Shown: positions 34,501-44,700 of the stretch, piece by piece | Numbering within the stretch: the first letter of the stretch is position 1 | Layout of the letters: every line of letters starts with the position of its first letter | NCBI GenBank assembly: GCA_024704765.1 | Contig: JAKMXF010000321.1 | Location: 1,268,321 to 1,332,320 of the forward strand | DNA from: Oopsacas minuta | Lineage: Eukaryota; Porifera; Hexactinellida; Lyssacinosida; Leucopsacidae | Reading direction: 5' to 3' | DNA: 64,000 nt | Made by a program: the position numbers and the translations under genes | The notes under the pieces: model-generated | What the model was told of the DNA's origin: nothing | Databases searched by the model: none | The model's input: the letters and a program-made list of their open reading frames with translations, nothing else

Positions 34501-36313
34501 GAACCAATTTACTAGAAGATTGGTCTGAAGTCATTAAAATATTGAATATTATAGAATGTAGTCCTTGATTGATAAACTCTTGTGCAATTTGTGATGATAA
34601 TTCACAAAGTTTTTGAATGCATGCCAGTATTTCTGTGAGTAATTCTTCATTCTCATTACTTAATTCACAGTATATAAAGATTATTTCACAAAATTTTGCA
34701 GTTTGATTTGGTGTAAAAATTATCTCTTGAGATAACAATGTAATCAGAAAGAAAGTTTTTTTCACAAGATCTACTTGAATACAGGACTTAAGATAATCCA
34801 ATATTGTTATAATATATTCAATACAATTAGCTTTAACTAACTTAGAGAAAAATCCATGATCTGCAATGTGAATTAAAATATCTAAACCATAGTTGAAGAC
34901 TTTCTGATATCTTGTAAATTCAGAAACATTATTCATGATAATAGATATGATTGAAATTTGTAAATTGGAGTTTATCGCATCTTGGCAAAGCAATCTACTT
35001 TCCATCATCAATGAGACAAAACGAAATATCTCCTCTAGCACATCTACAATTTTATCATGTTTCTGTATTATTGTTGATAAATGTTGTAAAACGAGACAAT
35101 CATGCATGTGAGGGATCATGTCTTTGTACTTTTCGCAAAGATGTTTGAAGCGTTTTAAACAAGCTTTAAGTAATTCTGAGTATCCATCAGTATTCAAAGT
35201 ATCTAATTTATCACAATGGTCTTTAATAGCGGACATTATAGCTAAAAATACTCCACTATCTTTCAATAGATCTTTAATTTTTTCTGAATAGATTGCCAAA
35301 CAGTATACCGCAGTTGTAGCCATTTGTAATGTTTCAAGATATGCGCTATAGAGCATAACTGCAAAAACAACAGCCTTATGAATAGGCACTTCATTATCAA
35401 TTGTGTGGATGCCGATATAATTGACAGCTTCAGGGCGAGCAGTGAGAATGTGGGCAATTGCTTCGCATCCCAGAATTTGAATGCTATTAAAATTGTTGAA
35501 TTCCGACATAATAGAATCGATAAGAGATATCCACTTTAAAACATTCCTATCCAGCTTGTTCATCAGTGTAGCTTCACAATTGTGGTTGAATATTTTCATA
35601 ATAATAGAAATTAGATCAAAATTTTGTTTGAAATCTTGAGCAGTTTTGAAAGTTAAATCCATTATTTCAGTATTAGGAGTCATAGAGCATTCTTTAGAGA
35701 ATCTCAGTAAAGCCGCACATGATGCTAATTGCACCATCTCAACGTTTGAGAAAAGATGCATGGCACCGAGTACTTCGGGTATCATAAGAGAAATCGATTT
35801 GTTCCTCTGCCTAAAATCACTGAGAGCAAGTACTGATATAATGTTACAATTTATTACAGTTAAATTCTTGCAAGGAAGGACTCTTTTCGAGTGCTTAACA
35901 TTCTTCAATAAGGTAGATATTAAGTTTTCTTGTTTTTCTGTAAAAGATCCCTTCTCACAATATTCATCAGATATCAAAGCTGCTATAGATTGGTAGCCAT
36001 ATATTTGTAATTTAAGATTCAATCCACTCCCATTTAAGATTTTGATAATTTGGAATATTGACTCACAGTCAACCACGTGTTTGTTGGTTACTTCAAGTTC
36101 TGCGAGGGCAGATAAAAATTTCATTATTAAGACGTTGACGGACTTGTTTTCTTCATGAATCTCAACTACACAAATGAAGTTTGTATAAGTTGCGCAAGTG
36201 AATATAACATTTTGGAAAATAGAAAGAGAATCAATCGAATTGCATGTATACCAACAGACGCCAAAGTTTGTGCGACATTTATTACGTGTAAATCTTTCAA
36301 AAAACAAAAACAT
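28556..36313 (-). CDS. LRRK2-like: LRRK2-like Roc-COR kinase, pseudo-GTPase
   Basis: One open frame of about 2585 codons runs from ATG at 36313, preceded by an in-frame stop, to a stop at 28556. Human LRRK2 has 2527 residues and the same order. Residues about 1-620 are helical armadillo-like repeats, 625-745 ankyrin (G645-ADVNYG), and 760-1060 a polar linker. About 13 leucine-rich repeats span 1070-1405, Roc-like is 1418-1560, COR about 1560-1870, kinase about 1955-2225, and WD40 about 2245-2560. The kinase looks active: GRGGFG at 1960, K1980, E1998, YRDLKPDN with D2071, DFG at 2093 (human LRRK2 has DYG), and SPE at 2116. The Roc part has lost its GTP motifs: P-loop FLGPSSKVKQK (G1427), NFTN for DxxG, and TGLN for THxD. 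No intron is needed anywhere. The family signals at membranes and phosphorylates Rab GTPases; that role here is inferred. Confidence 0.93.
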   Translation of the reverse strand: MFLFFERFTRNKCRTNFGVCWYTCNSIDSLSIFQNVIFTCATYTNFICVVEIHEENKSVNVLIMKFLSALAELEVTNKHVVDCESIFQIIKILNGSGLNLKLQIYGYQSIAALISDEYCEKGSFTEKQENLISTLLKNVKHSKRVLPCKNLTVINCNIISVLALSDFRQRNKSISLMIPEVLGAMHLFSNVEMVQLASCAALLRFSKECSMTPNTEIMDLTFKTAQDFKQNFDLISIIMKIFNHNCEATLMNKLDRNVLKWISLIDSIMSEFNNFNSIQILGCEAIAHILTARPEAVNYIGIHTIDNEVPIHKAVVFAVMLYSAYLETLQMATTAVYCLAIYSEKIKDLLKDSGVFLAIMSAIKDHCDKLDTLNTDGYSELLKACLKRFKHLCEKYKDMIPHMHDCLVLQHLSTIIQKHDKIVDVLEEIFRFVSLMMESRLLCQDAINSNLQISIISIIMNNVSEFTRYQKVFNYGLDILIHIADHGFFSKLVKANCIEYIITILDYLKSCIQVDLVKKTFFLITLLSQEIIFTPNQTAKFCEIIFIYCELSNENEELLTEILACIQKLCELSSQIAQEFINQGLHSIIFNILMTSDQSSSKLVLSILELTSEILYTVSCVRDFKNQLLLKAIKDKINEGVFLLIDLGADVNYGIGNDTPLCIAVFNNSNEITNYLLAKGASDIQSAFKYACDLNRHEIVSTLVAHMSQNRETFGEIHMNGMNLESIRAQWFETLFNIRSIEFPRHLIHSNTKGSFSYVSTHFQLRKKYGDLLLCSSECEKSLDISEQRTSNSHFTLNDNSCRMSQNKSEDSAFMGNLHHHHPDLIKRSNEDKRGSITPIKDVMFNSLLPKDNSNIDIGGLCISSLGPFEHNRRYSKCGLENSISANCLDDMINKSNKQFLKYSIQKQQEPKLIMKNIKEYSDLYGNSQKYTREQKGNTLFQPISPTSLSISNKLSKNCFDPQPNGSSVNDSAIENPYYASDSDDSMNECYNTSSEELWGLRPQQPTDLRHSRFVQVMENLDESRETFGKNIQSSSKNKPPFKKFKDSNRHRKVLDYTLIKLILSNNRLPKFIFADLYHNKVQFYNNLSGLRLLDLHGNELSSLESEVFEKFTSLIDLNLSSNNFVQFPIESLLPQSLQHLNIMNNNLTSIPTLDGFSYLKILNVSNNRLELIPEYLGKNFPYLETLIISKNQILQLPELHCRFIFLKYLDVSDNKLVTIPPNFLFNCSNLESIIASNNQLESLPDDISVHMHMLEVVKMSRNDFSVGTEHGRIPKFITSLPKLRNLDMSSCGLLNCPSPRQWDSRKLKDLILSNNQITFFHLHEDCCQFWPLIERINLSHNKLKNIPKEIGLLTSLKLLDISHNASVAKVPLEVGKLYNLFALNLSGLNNLEVTLRGRKTRAILKYFQARIHNSVSRNRAQIFFLGPSSKVKQKIFLNFCSPKNSPDKVVSSNIVIREWRYSHNLNEAMVIQIWNFTNNLRYLSTYQTFFTERTLYLIPYDIIDGSEFALKIQPWILAIHSAAPRALCLLVGICTGLNKCCIHQAASVYSTIREMLELPGYPESVKTMNMCLHEYHLDTSTFKANVLELLETTSIRGDKLLGNMIPENYAALENILFKERIRLMENDFPVLTHNQILTIISASRLNNKFTKDEVEQVMIFLNQNNTVYIYSSAFTIPEKLYVFNPNWILSLTDKIFDLPCPNPYLNKNAILHEMCIEYLFRPPAFPVMYIHVYMKLLEIVNFVIPTTQNEVFIPLGLTILKPVKKLPFLCLSTLITRRIRMAYTPITFWGHFLSQIIVHTNILDLRPQVEVWQKGIYFLWNQDTFLIVETLVSQENCFDIIVCRNKQGYILLGEIVDHLDVLIDERFPELKDINVRNGSQKIQFSVPCPLCVADNNEYSIHECLEAWKLNNFIICPKTDKSILLDYLIPDLQFLDLDHELQIKSSDLEIDFQNPAALLGRGGFGEVYKAVYRSRTIALKLFSATIDEITPHHMLRREFNILKKLKHPNVIGIIGISVDIDVKLLIEYAKYGSLSRFQQEPSITPLVKHSISMQILSALSYIHSKNIIYRDLKPDNVMVFSLSQNSIHVKLIDFGIACVVTKAGLYADIGTSGYKSPEMLRVRYSKESYTESTDIYSFGMLVYGLFTNGHQPFEDLLYVNEIDRAIEEGKPIEDLLHYGYDSWPDLQDLIDNCLQYYPTVRPTAKQLYEKFHEADFLSLKRSVAICQFSKQEVLTTRYFINDIGEDANELWIVSQVENESQLAVLNVSNMTSKLQGKYLGCDVTILSITSVGSHSILMGSCDGIRVYDGSTQCFKHVLRFLHHAVLCFASSTSDTKRLFAGTTGGEIAQINGHAINSNKDNYLINIVKISTDPIQQIQISKQRLWICSNKTIYVMKPSDLSLERTWDISTQYRIGGFIIVNNSLWTFELKSSKIEIWDIRKPVKRGTIDISSFMIGIRADTTFLLMITSMFYNKQDSVWIGTNIGYLYIIDQSSQKPILCTQRYASNISNIMTLPFGRYSLGDNRYILTTGKGFYSKFSTSDFVNINAEYSYLLVWDPQIARIQREITYSTKKNRISYMENHEFI

Positions 36314-36503
36314 ATTCAAATACCTTAGTTACACAATAATTTATAGATTCTCTTGCACTTTAACTGACAATTGTTAGTAGAATCCACTTGAATGTGCACA
36401 TTTGAAATGATTCCAATAAGGATAATGTACAGATGGCTTGGGTAAAGATGCAAAGAAATTAAGTAGAAAGATGATTGGCATTGATAAGATAGTTTATACC
36501 TAT

Positions 36504-37089
36504 TTAGAAACCTTTAAACTTTCTACGTACAGTTGAAATCGGAGTATTTTCTCCATTTGATTGCACTGCCAAAACAATACTTTTAATCTTCGCTCTGAAC
36601 TTAAATTGTGCCAATTGAGGAATTTTGGGTAATGAGTGATAGACTTTATATCCATAAAAGTTGTCAGCCAATCTATCGTACAGGTTTGATCTCAATTTGA
36701 ACATCATGGAATAAACTTCGGGATTGAATCTTATTATTCTCATGTTTTTTGAGAGATTGCTGAAATACATTCATATAGTATGTATGAAATTGATAAAACA
36801 TTCCCTAAAATATTATTCGCCATCACCATCTAATTGATGTTCTTGGTCTTTGATAATTTCCCATACATTTCGGACACTCTTCCTGGAAAGTTTCAAGAAG
36901 TAGACATCCACAGGAGGCAGCTTTCTCTGGTAGATATGTAATTACTTCATTAATATCACAACCAAAAATAGTGTCACAAAGTTCAACAAATGCTTGGCAA
37001 GAATGACTTTTCAGACTAAGCTTGTGAGGAATATATTCTTCAGCAATTTGCTTACAGATTTGAATCTTCTGAGCATAATAATGCAAACT
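36504..37089 (-). CDS. Unrecognised spliced gene, 3' exons
   Basis: Two minus-strand open stretches join cleanly by a GT-AG intron. Exon 37089-36827 follows a pyrimidine-rich acceptor (TTTCGTGCAG). A 67-bp intron runs from 36826 to 36760, and exon 36759-36504 ends at a stop. The joined frame gives at least 172 residues, without its own start codon, so a further 5' exon is likely. The first exon is cysteine-rich (CDTIFGC, SCGC, EECPKC), with spacing slightly reminiscent of saposin-like domains. The second is basic and ends RRKFKGF. I do not recognise the family. It ends about 190 bp upstream of the LRRK2-like start on the same strand, so it might be a separate gene or 5' exons of that transcript. 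Confidence 0.35.
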
Positions 37090-37242
37090 CTGCACGAAAC
37101 CAAAAGATGAGAGTAACCAAACCCAATTTGTTGAGAAAAAATATATAAAGCACAATTAAAGTCAGCTATAGTTGTAGAAATTGAAGAGCTACATTCCGAG
37201 ATAAATTCAAAAAAATTCCAATAGTATGATAGATTTACATCA

Positions 37243-37802
37243 TTAATTAGGAATTTTCTCTAAAACTGGTGTAGGAAAATGACCTAAATAGAAATAGGAA
37301 TTTCACCTAAAATTAATTTCGTTTGGGATTGACAGATATGTGATTTTTAGACCAGTTACATTTGGATATGTTGTACGATATTGACTGTTTGTTTGTATAA
37401 AAGGTGTAAAGAATATGAAATGTATAAAGTAGGTCGAATTTGTGATCTTATGTTAAAAGGGTGCTATAAAATGGCGTTAGAAAATAATATATTTAGAGAA
37501 ATAAAGAGATCATTATAGAAATAAGGGAATTAAAGAAAATAGGACGTGACGGGACTTATTATTGTATTATTATAAACGGGCAGCATTGGAAAGGGATCAG
37601 GGATTTATAGGTACTTGGGTATGTTGCGAGGATTTACCACTTTAGAAACTTTGAGCTGGGATTGTAGCAACCTGGGCCCTTGAGAGTACTGAAATGTTGA
37701 TGGATTTGTTACAATAGTGGTATACCCACAAGATAATTTGAATTTAGGTCATTTTCCTATTTTCTAAAATTATTTAGGTCAAATTCCTTCGTCCCTAATT
37801 AA
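37243..37802. mobile_element. Candidate inverted-repeat element, 560 bp
   Basis: The left end contains GTAGGAAAATGACCTAAAT and the right end, reversed, ATAGGAAAATGACCTAAAT, both preceded by a second block around TTAGG. This arrangement suggests a MITE with bipartite inverted ends. The exact borders and duplication are unclear. Confidence 0.45.
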
Positions 37803-39043
37803 AATATATAGTTATTAATTCATTTTTGCAATTTTAAACTTTGCTAAATTTTAGGAACGAAGTGCCGAGTCTCATACGAACAGTGTTCGCAAGCCGCGAA
37901 GCGCGCCCCAGCAAGGGAAGCGGCTCGTCCTTATAAAATTGTTCTACGATAGACAAATTTTCTCCAATTTTTTATCGACAATTCATTAATTTTACACAAT
38001 TTCCACGATTCAGTATTACCTAAATATTTTCAATTAATTGTTCTTATTACGCAATCTCCATTTTCAATTTATACATTTAAAATATTTATAATAGGAATTC
38101 AATTGAGTGTGTTAGTTTATTGACTTCACGATAACGGAACTAAATATCAAAGGGCCCACATTGTCACCATGGGCCCGCGCGCTCTTAACGATCCTGATTG
38201 GATGCATGTGTTCGGGTTGTAATCTTCATTTCATAGTGCTGTTGTATGACAGATTTACTACCATGACAGAGTTCCTACCTTACATGGCAGAATAATTACC
38301 CTTTGATCATATCTCTGATGATTATGAAACAATCTTGAAAATGACTATGTATGGTATTATTGATGACTGCGCATTATTCTTTGGAGATGTCATACCAAAA
38401 TGTATTATTAGGGTATGGGAAGTTGGGTATATACTATATATGTGTAGGTTTGTCTGGCCGTAACATTGAAGGATGTTGAGTTATGGATGAATATTGGCTC
38501 AAATATGCCACCCACGGTCACTACTATAACTCTGGAACGCGCGAACTTTATGATGACAAAATTTTGATATTTTGTACAGCAACATCCTTAGATTCTATGC
38601 TATAAATTTTGAAACCATAAATGTATTAATTTCGTCTCTACCTAGTTTCAAAACAGGGGCATTTTTCTGACATATTTGCTAACTAAGCAAACAGATGACG
38701 TCATTTTGGCCTAATAATAGTTTGTAGATGTAGACTGTGAGTAATGTCAAATATCAATAATATATATATTCGGGTCAAAATGTACCGTTTAAATTTATCG
38801 CAACTAATATATCTCCATTATTTCCTTAGAACTGACTTGCCCAATCCCTGGTCCAAGTCCATTAATCAGCACCATTGCCTTAGTGTATAGAATGCTATGG
38901 CCAGCCTTATTCAGACTATTGTTTGGTTTATGTAGCGATGGAGATCATGGGTTAATGTTATGGTATCTCGATCACTAAATTAATGATCACCTGCACGATT
39001 ACGATTGTTCATTAAATAATGATCAGAGATCGTGATCCCGATC
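37803..39043. other. Intergenic, nothing recognised
   Basis: No supported gene. A locally GC-rich patch lies at 37858-37930 without a recognisable motif. Confidence 0.4.
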
Positions 39044-39050
39044 CTTGCCC

Positions 39051-39432
39051 CATGGCTGGGGTTGGTTAATCGAATTAAGGAGGCGGTTAAAACCGTTTCG
39101 ATATTAGCGGTTAACTACTGCATTATTCTTATTACAATCAATGATGTTTTGTGACTAGAATTGAAAATATCAATACAAAGCTATCATATATACAATCGTG
39201 ATGCGATGTTATATTTCTAAACTATTGAAATTTGAGAATACGGACCAAAAATGTAACATCTCATAAATACCAAACTAACAAAATTCGTGTATATTATATT
39301 TCGTATCTCTCAAACGCTTAGGAACACTAAACATTATGTTTGAAATGACACTTTTCGGTTAACCGAATATATTTATCCTAGCAGTTAACTGGTATATAGC
39401 GGCGGTTAACCGGCTAACCGAATCCAGCCCTA
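39051..39432. mobile_element. hAT-type MITE, 382 bp
   Basis: The ends share GGCTGG, ATT or GTT, and GGTTA in inverted orientation. The direct repeat CTTGCCC flanks the element (39044-39050 and 39433-39439). The interior has repeated GGTTAACCG words, including GGCGGTTAACCGGCTAACCG near the right end. It is non-coding. Confidence 0.65.
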
Positions 39433-39439
39433 CTTGCCC

Positions 39440-40747
39440 TAAAAAGAATCGCGATTGCGTTCACGATCATTTTCCAATCACTTTTTTCGAATTTTATAAG
39501 CACTTCATATAGGGAGATGCTCTATTACGTGATTCCTTCCGCGCGGCCATGTGAAATATACCAGTCCAATTTCCATGAAAATTACTACATACATTTTGTG
39601 GTCTGGACAACAAGCTATTATTGCTACTACATAATTACCATTCTACTGGTATGTTGAATCTTGAAACAATTTCTCATTACTCCGTAAGGCACACTTGGTT
39701 GAAATATTTTCCGACTTACTATAATCTTTGCGTATAGAAAAGATGGATACATTAGCTCAGGGTATACTCGAAAATAATACTTAGAAGATCATATTCTTGT
39801 AATTTTGAGATTATATAATATTAAGGCTAAGATGCGAGCGAAGCTATCCGAAATTTTACAGTTTGCAATTTGCGCCAACGTGTACGAGTATACCACGGGG
39901 GATTGCCCCTCTATGCCCCCCGGTAGCGACGTCCCTGCCTCTGACCCCCCCCTGGACTAATTCGCAATAAGTTGACAATACCAAAATTTGATGCATGTAC
40001 TTAGTTACCGTTACCCCATTGTACCCGTTAAGAGCAATTCATTCCAATTTTTTCAGGGGTGTAGATCCTAAAATGTATGTAACTGTGAAACAACTAATAA
40101 ACAATTAATTCTTTCTCGTAGTTCAGACCTGAATTTCAATGAATGTATAAGACTCATTATATACTAGACTTACTGTGTATGGTTATTAATTTCGACATGA
40201 TAAACCCCGAAACATCCTCCGCCTGGCCCTGTTAGCTTTTTTCGAAATCTGAAAAGTTGATGCCCATGCCACCACACGACTCAACCTGGCACGAAATTAG
40301 ACTTTACTAAATAGAATGCCAACAATACATACAGTTGAAATTAGTTTATTTGACACTGGGTTTTTTTGTCGTCAATTCAGTGTAAAAATTGTTTATTCCA
40401 AATTCCCATATAAATAATCTGATTTTTGTTTGAATTCGGGTTAATCGAGTTTTTGCTGTGCCGACTATACTATAGTATAGCGGTCCAGTATTGAAATCAA
40501 TGCCTATATAATTAATTATTATTCTTTCTTTCTTTAATCTTAGACAGTGCACTACCAAAACTATAATAGACACCTTGAAACTTCAGGGCACATGGACAAT
40601 ACTGTGCGGTGTGCACTTAGGGTCAGGATTTTGTATTTGAACATTGTCAATTTTGTGCTACTTGATATGTTTCCCATATGAATTGTATTAGGTTTTTGGC
40701 TAAATAATAGTAGTAGCATATCTTAGTAGCCGGTGATATACAATATA
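39440..40747. other. Intergenic, nothing recognised
   Basis: AT-rich DNA with a C-rich hAT-like end around 39900-39955 (CCCCCCCTGGACTAA). No gene is supported. Confidence 0.4.
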
Positions 40748-41200
40748 CAGGGTGTAACAAAAGTATTATCCCCTTTCTAATAATCCATTGTTTGAATATA
40801 TAATACTCAACGTTAATTATTTATCTGATTAGCTGATTTTTGTTGTAAAACTAACACTTCTCAACTATTTCTAATACATTTAAATTAAAAATATTTCTTT
40901 CTCTTATTTTTTATCCGGAATTCTTAAAATCATTATCTTTGTAAAGGATGGAGGTTAGAGATTCGTTCCGAAGCAATAGGGATGCTAAAATGTAGTATTA
41001 CACAGCGAAAGGTAGCTCTGGATCTGGAGGTTTCGGTAAGATCTGTCAAGGGGTGGTAGAGTGCCTATAAAAAGCATGCCATCAATCGTACTGCGAATAC
41101 CGGACATGTTTCAGAGCGAGCAATGTTGTAAAACATGACTGATTTTATTTTTAAGCAAGATGGTGCACCAGCTCACACGGCAAAATTGCATATATTAAAA
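40748..41200 (+). pseudogene. Tc1 relic, 5' part
   Basis: It begins with a Tc1-like end CAGGGTGTAACAAAAGTATT after TA. On the plus strand it encodes a helix-turn-helix region (AIGMLKCSITQRKVALDLEV then SVRSVKGWW). After an internal deletion comes the second catalytic motif FKQDGAPAHTAK. The sequence stops at the inverted end of the 10.6-kb element. The rest of the transposase resumes at about 51830, so this is the left half of a Tc1 split by that insertion. Confidence 0.72.
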
Positions 41201-41380
41201 TGTACTGTGCGCATGTCCATTAGGTACTGTGTGCATGTCCGTTAAGTACTGTGCGCATGCATGTAAAATATTTATTCAATTTGTTGTATGCATATATAAT
41301 GTTACTACGGTTGTATACATATATATTGTGAATGTAGGTCAGAAAAAGTAATATCACGAATTGTACGTATTCCGATATCG

Positions 41381-41560
41381 ATAGAGTCTCGTTAATACGA
41401 ACAGGGTTAAGGCGTAACTCCGGATAAGGACTACAATTTTGTCCCCTTTATCAGTTCCCTTCGATGCCTTTAATGTAATTAGTTCGGATAATAAGTACTC
41501 CGGATAAGGAGTACGTATTTTGGCAGTCCCCTGTGTACGTATTAACGAGAGTCTACTATA
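41381..41560. repeat. Degraded Tigger-type MITE
   Basis: The ends AGAGTCTCGTTAATACGAAC and, reversed, TAGACTCTCGTTAATACG match the family of the 99-bp MITE at 8037-8135. Terminal bases have decayed. Confidence 0.55.
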
Positions 41561-41745
41561 GTATTAGTACTCTGGTATAAGTCTCTGACTGTCTCATACA
41601 ATAAGAAATAATCAGTTTCATCCTTCTCACCCGTTTAAACATTGCCGAAAATATCTCTACCTCAGCTTTTGAAATTAAACACCCACATCCAAGGAAACGA
41701 AGAAAAGTTGAGGAGAAATTTGACATTACTGCAACAACCCTCAAC

Positions 41746-44700
41746 CATAGCATTCTATAGACTAAGGCAATGACACTCTATCGAAATTTTGGACCATGGA
41801 TTGTCATTACCATCGGACTACTTTACATCATAACTTTTGTATTTCTTAATATATCAAAGTGATTTCAACATTTATGTGTATCCAACAACTGCTTACTCCT
41901 TAGAACATATTTTGATATAATTTTGCCAGATTAATAAGACTTCAGTTTTGCACATGTTTGAATATCCAATTCAGTCGTATTGTTCGCGCGAATTAATCGC
42001 CTATAGTGCTCTAAGAATATGTATAATTCATTATGAGGATAGTGATCTCATGTAGCAACATGCAAACTATGTATTAGCGTCAATATTTGTGATTACTTCT
42101 GAAATTTTGTGTCTTAAACGTCTTAATATGAAAAATATTTTACCCACCCATAGATTTTGTATTCAATGTTGATAATATATAATAATTATTGTAAGTATTT
42201 TCGTTTCTTCAAATTACTGCAAGATTTGTACCGCATCATCACATATTCAACATGACATGCCTAGTACCTGGTTGTAAGTCGAATTATCACAGTCAAGGTG
42301 ATTCATATGTGCCTACTTTTTCCTTTCCTACTGATATTGAAACTCGTGAAAAGTGGTTTCGAGCGATTCCTCGACCGAAAGGAGACTATGAGGAGAATAA
42401 ACGATTTTGGTAAGTTGTTATAGAAATTTGTCTGTGATATAGTATAATTATTTCCATCTTTATAGGTCTGTATACATCATTTCGTGAAGAAGATATCGAG
42501 AGGAATATTGAATACTATAACGGAGTTGAGATGATCAAGATGCCCAGGAAAAAATTTGTTCTTAAGAAATTTGCAGTTCCTAGTATCTTTCCAAATTGTC
42601 CAACTTATTTCACAGATACAGTTGCTAAAACCCAAACGCTATCTCTTGACGATAAAGAGGAGAAGAGGATGCAGGATGTATACAAGAAAAGCCGAGCAGA
42701 ATTTCAAGAGACCGAAGCTAAGTTCATGATTTCGAGTCTTAGTTGTATTATATCTAAGTTGCACATGATCGAACTCCCAAACAGTTGGCTTTTCCATCGC
42801 CCTGATTCTTCTACATGCTATTTCTTAAGATTCAATTTTGTAACGAAGTTTCCACTATCGGACGATATATAATTGTCGATGAAAGTTTATTTTGTAAGTC
42901 TTTTTATAAAGAAAAAAACAAATTCAGCTCTCGTCTTCCTCAATAAATGATATCAGGTTATTAGAAAACATTACACATGAAGTAGATTTATTTGAAATAT
43001 CTCAAAGTACTAATACAAATACCTCTGCGACATCTCTGATACAACATGTTAGGAACTCTATTCATAGTCTTGGTCAAGCTATTGATACATTAGAGCACAC
43101 TGATTCCAAATTATATTTCGAAATCGCTGAGGCTTCTTTACAAATGCGTCTTACCTTTTTGCTCGATCAGTTGAAATATCTAATCATTGATAAACATGCT
43201 CGACGTTATAACATTATCACCCAGGTTTTTGTTTAAAAATTCACGGCATTTCCCCAGCTTATTACCGTCTCATTCAGGGCTCTAATTGCTTAACTTTTCC
43301 TCATGAGCGTAATTTGTTGAAAGTAAAAAAATAGTATTGGCTTAGAGAGTGATTATACAAAAATTCTCAAGGAAGTGGCCACTACATTCAATACTTTAGA
43401 ACGCCATGTTATTCTTCAAATGGATGAGGAACATATCCGTGGTGATGCATCACATAAGGGAGGGAGAGTAATTGGGTCGATTGACAATCCTAATGATCCA
43501 TATATCACAGTTTTCTCCATGATGGTTTCTAGTCTATCGGCCAAGTTTTCTACCATTGTTCGGTTGATTCCTTTGGGTTCTTCTTCTGCTGAATCATTGT
43601 ATCCTATTGTCAGGTCTACTATCTGTGATATCGAAGCTTGCGGTCTATTTGTAGAAGCTGTTTGTACTGACAACTATCCACTGAACGTTCGTTTATACAA
43701 ATTGTTTTCAACTAGTTCGAAACTGGAGCCAAAAGTACAACACCCCTGCAACCCACATAGAAATTTAATTATGCTTGTTGATAGTGTCCATATCATTAGG
43801 TGCATCCGAAATAATTGGTTGAATCTCAAAAATATTGACGGCACTTTCATTTTCCCGAAGTTCGACGAATGTCTAGTAAGTATTCAAAGTATCATTGACA
43901 CTAACAAAAATTTTTACCTCTCCATCCCTAGAGCCAGCATTCTACTGCCAATGTGACCTCTAAATCTGTATATCCAGATATTTGTTACGCTCGATTTCAA
44001 GATATACGAGATTTGTTTAGATCGGATAGATGTAATTTATTGAAACGAGCACCAAAATTAACAGCGAAAGCTTTTTGGCCCTCAAGCTTAGAACGGCAAA
44101 ATGTCAGTTTTGCATTGAAAATTTTTCATGAGACAACATCTGCCGGCCTATTAGCGTGGAAAATCGAAAGTGACACCAAACACATCAATCAAATAGTATA
44201 TTTTCTTGATCTTATTAATCGGGTATGGAAAATATTCAATGTGAACTGGGTTGGGAACAATATACGTTTTAATGACCAATTTTCAGCCCCAATATACCCA
44301 GACGATTTTCGGTTGCTCTTTTTGAACCCCGTGGTCTCCTGGTTGGATAGTTGGGTTAATCTACCTTTTTGTCCGGAAATTAACACCACAAACCTTGACC
44401 AGCTTTAGACATGCATGTGAGGAATTACCACTACTAGTCAAACAACTAACTGAAATTGTGGGTACCAATATCTTCTTACTGCGAGAACACAAAATGAAGC
44501 TTTAGAACACCATTTTGGATTATACAGACAAATGTCAGGGTCTCACTATCAAATATCTTTTAACCAAGTTTTAGAAAGCGAACGAAGACTCCAACTTTCC
44601 AACCTTTTACAAGTTTTTGATATAAAATATAGTTTGGGAGATAACGTTTCACTAAAAGAATACTTTAGGTAATTCGCAGACGATTGTGAGTTTATAAGTG

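Noticed and set aside
36313-36319. TTG start two codons upstream for the LRRK2-like frame
   Set aside because: Nuclear genes start at ATG; the first ATG is at 36313 and an in-frame stop lies just upstream.
43416-43673. 85-codon frame antisense to the P transposase
   Set aside because: The same antisense frame appears in both P copies (also 54994-55251) and simply mirrors the coding strand.
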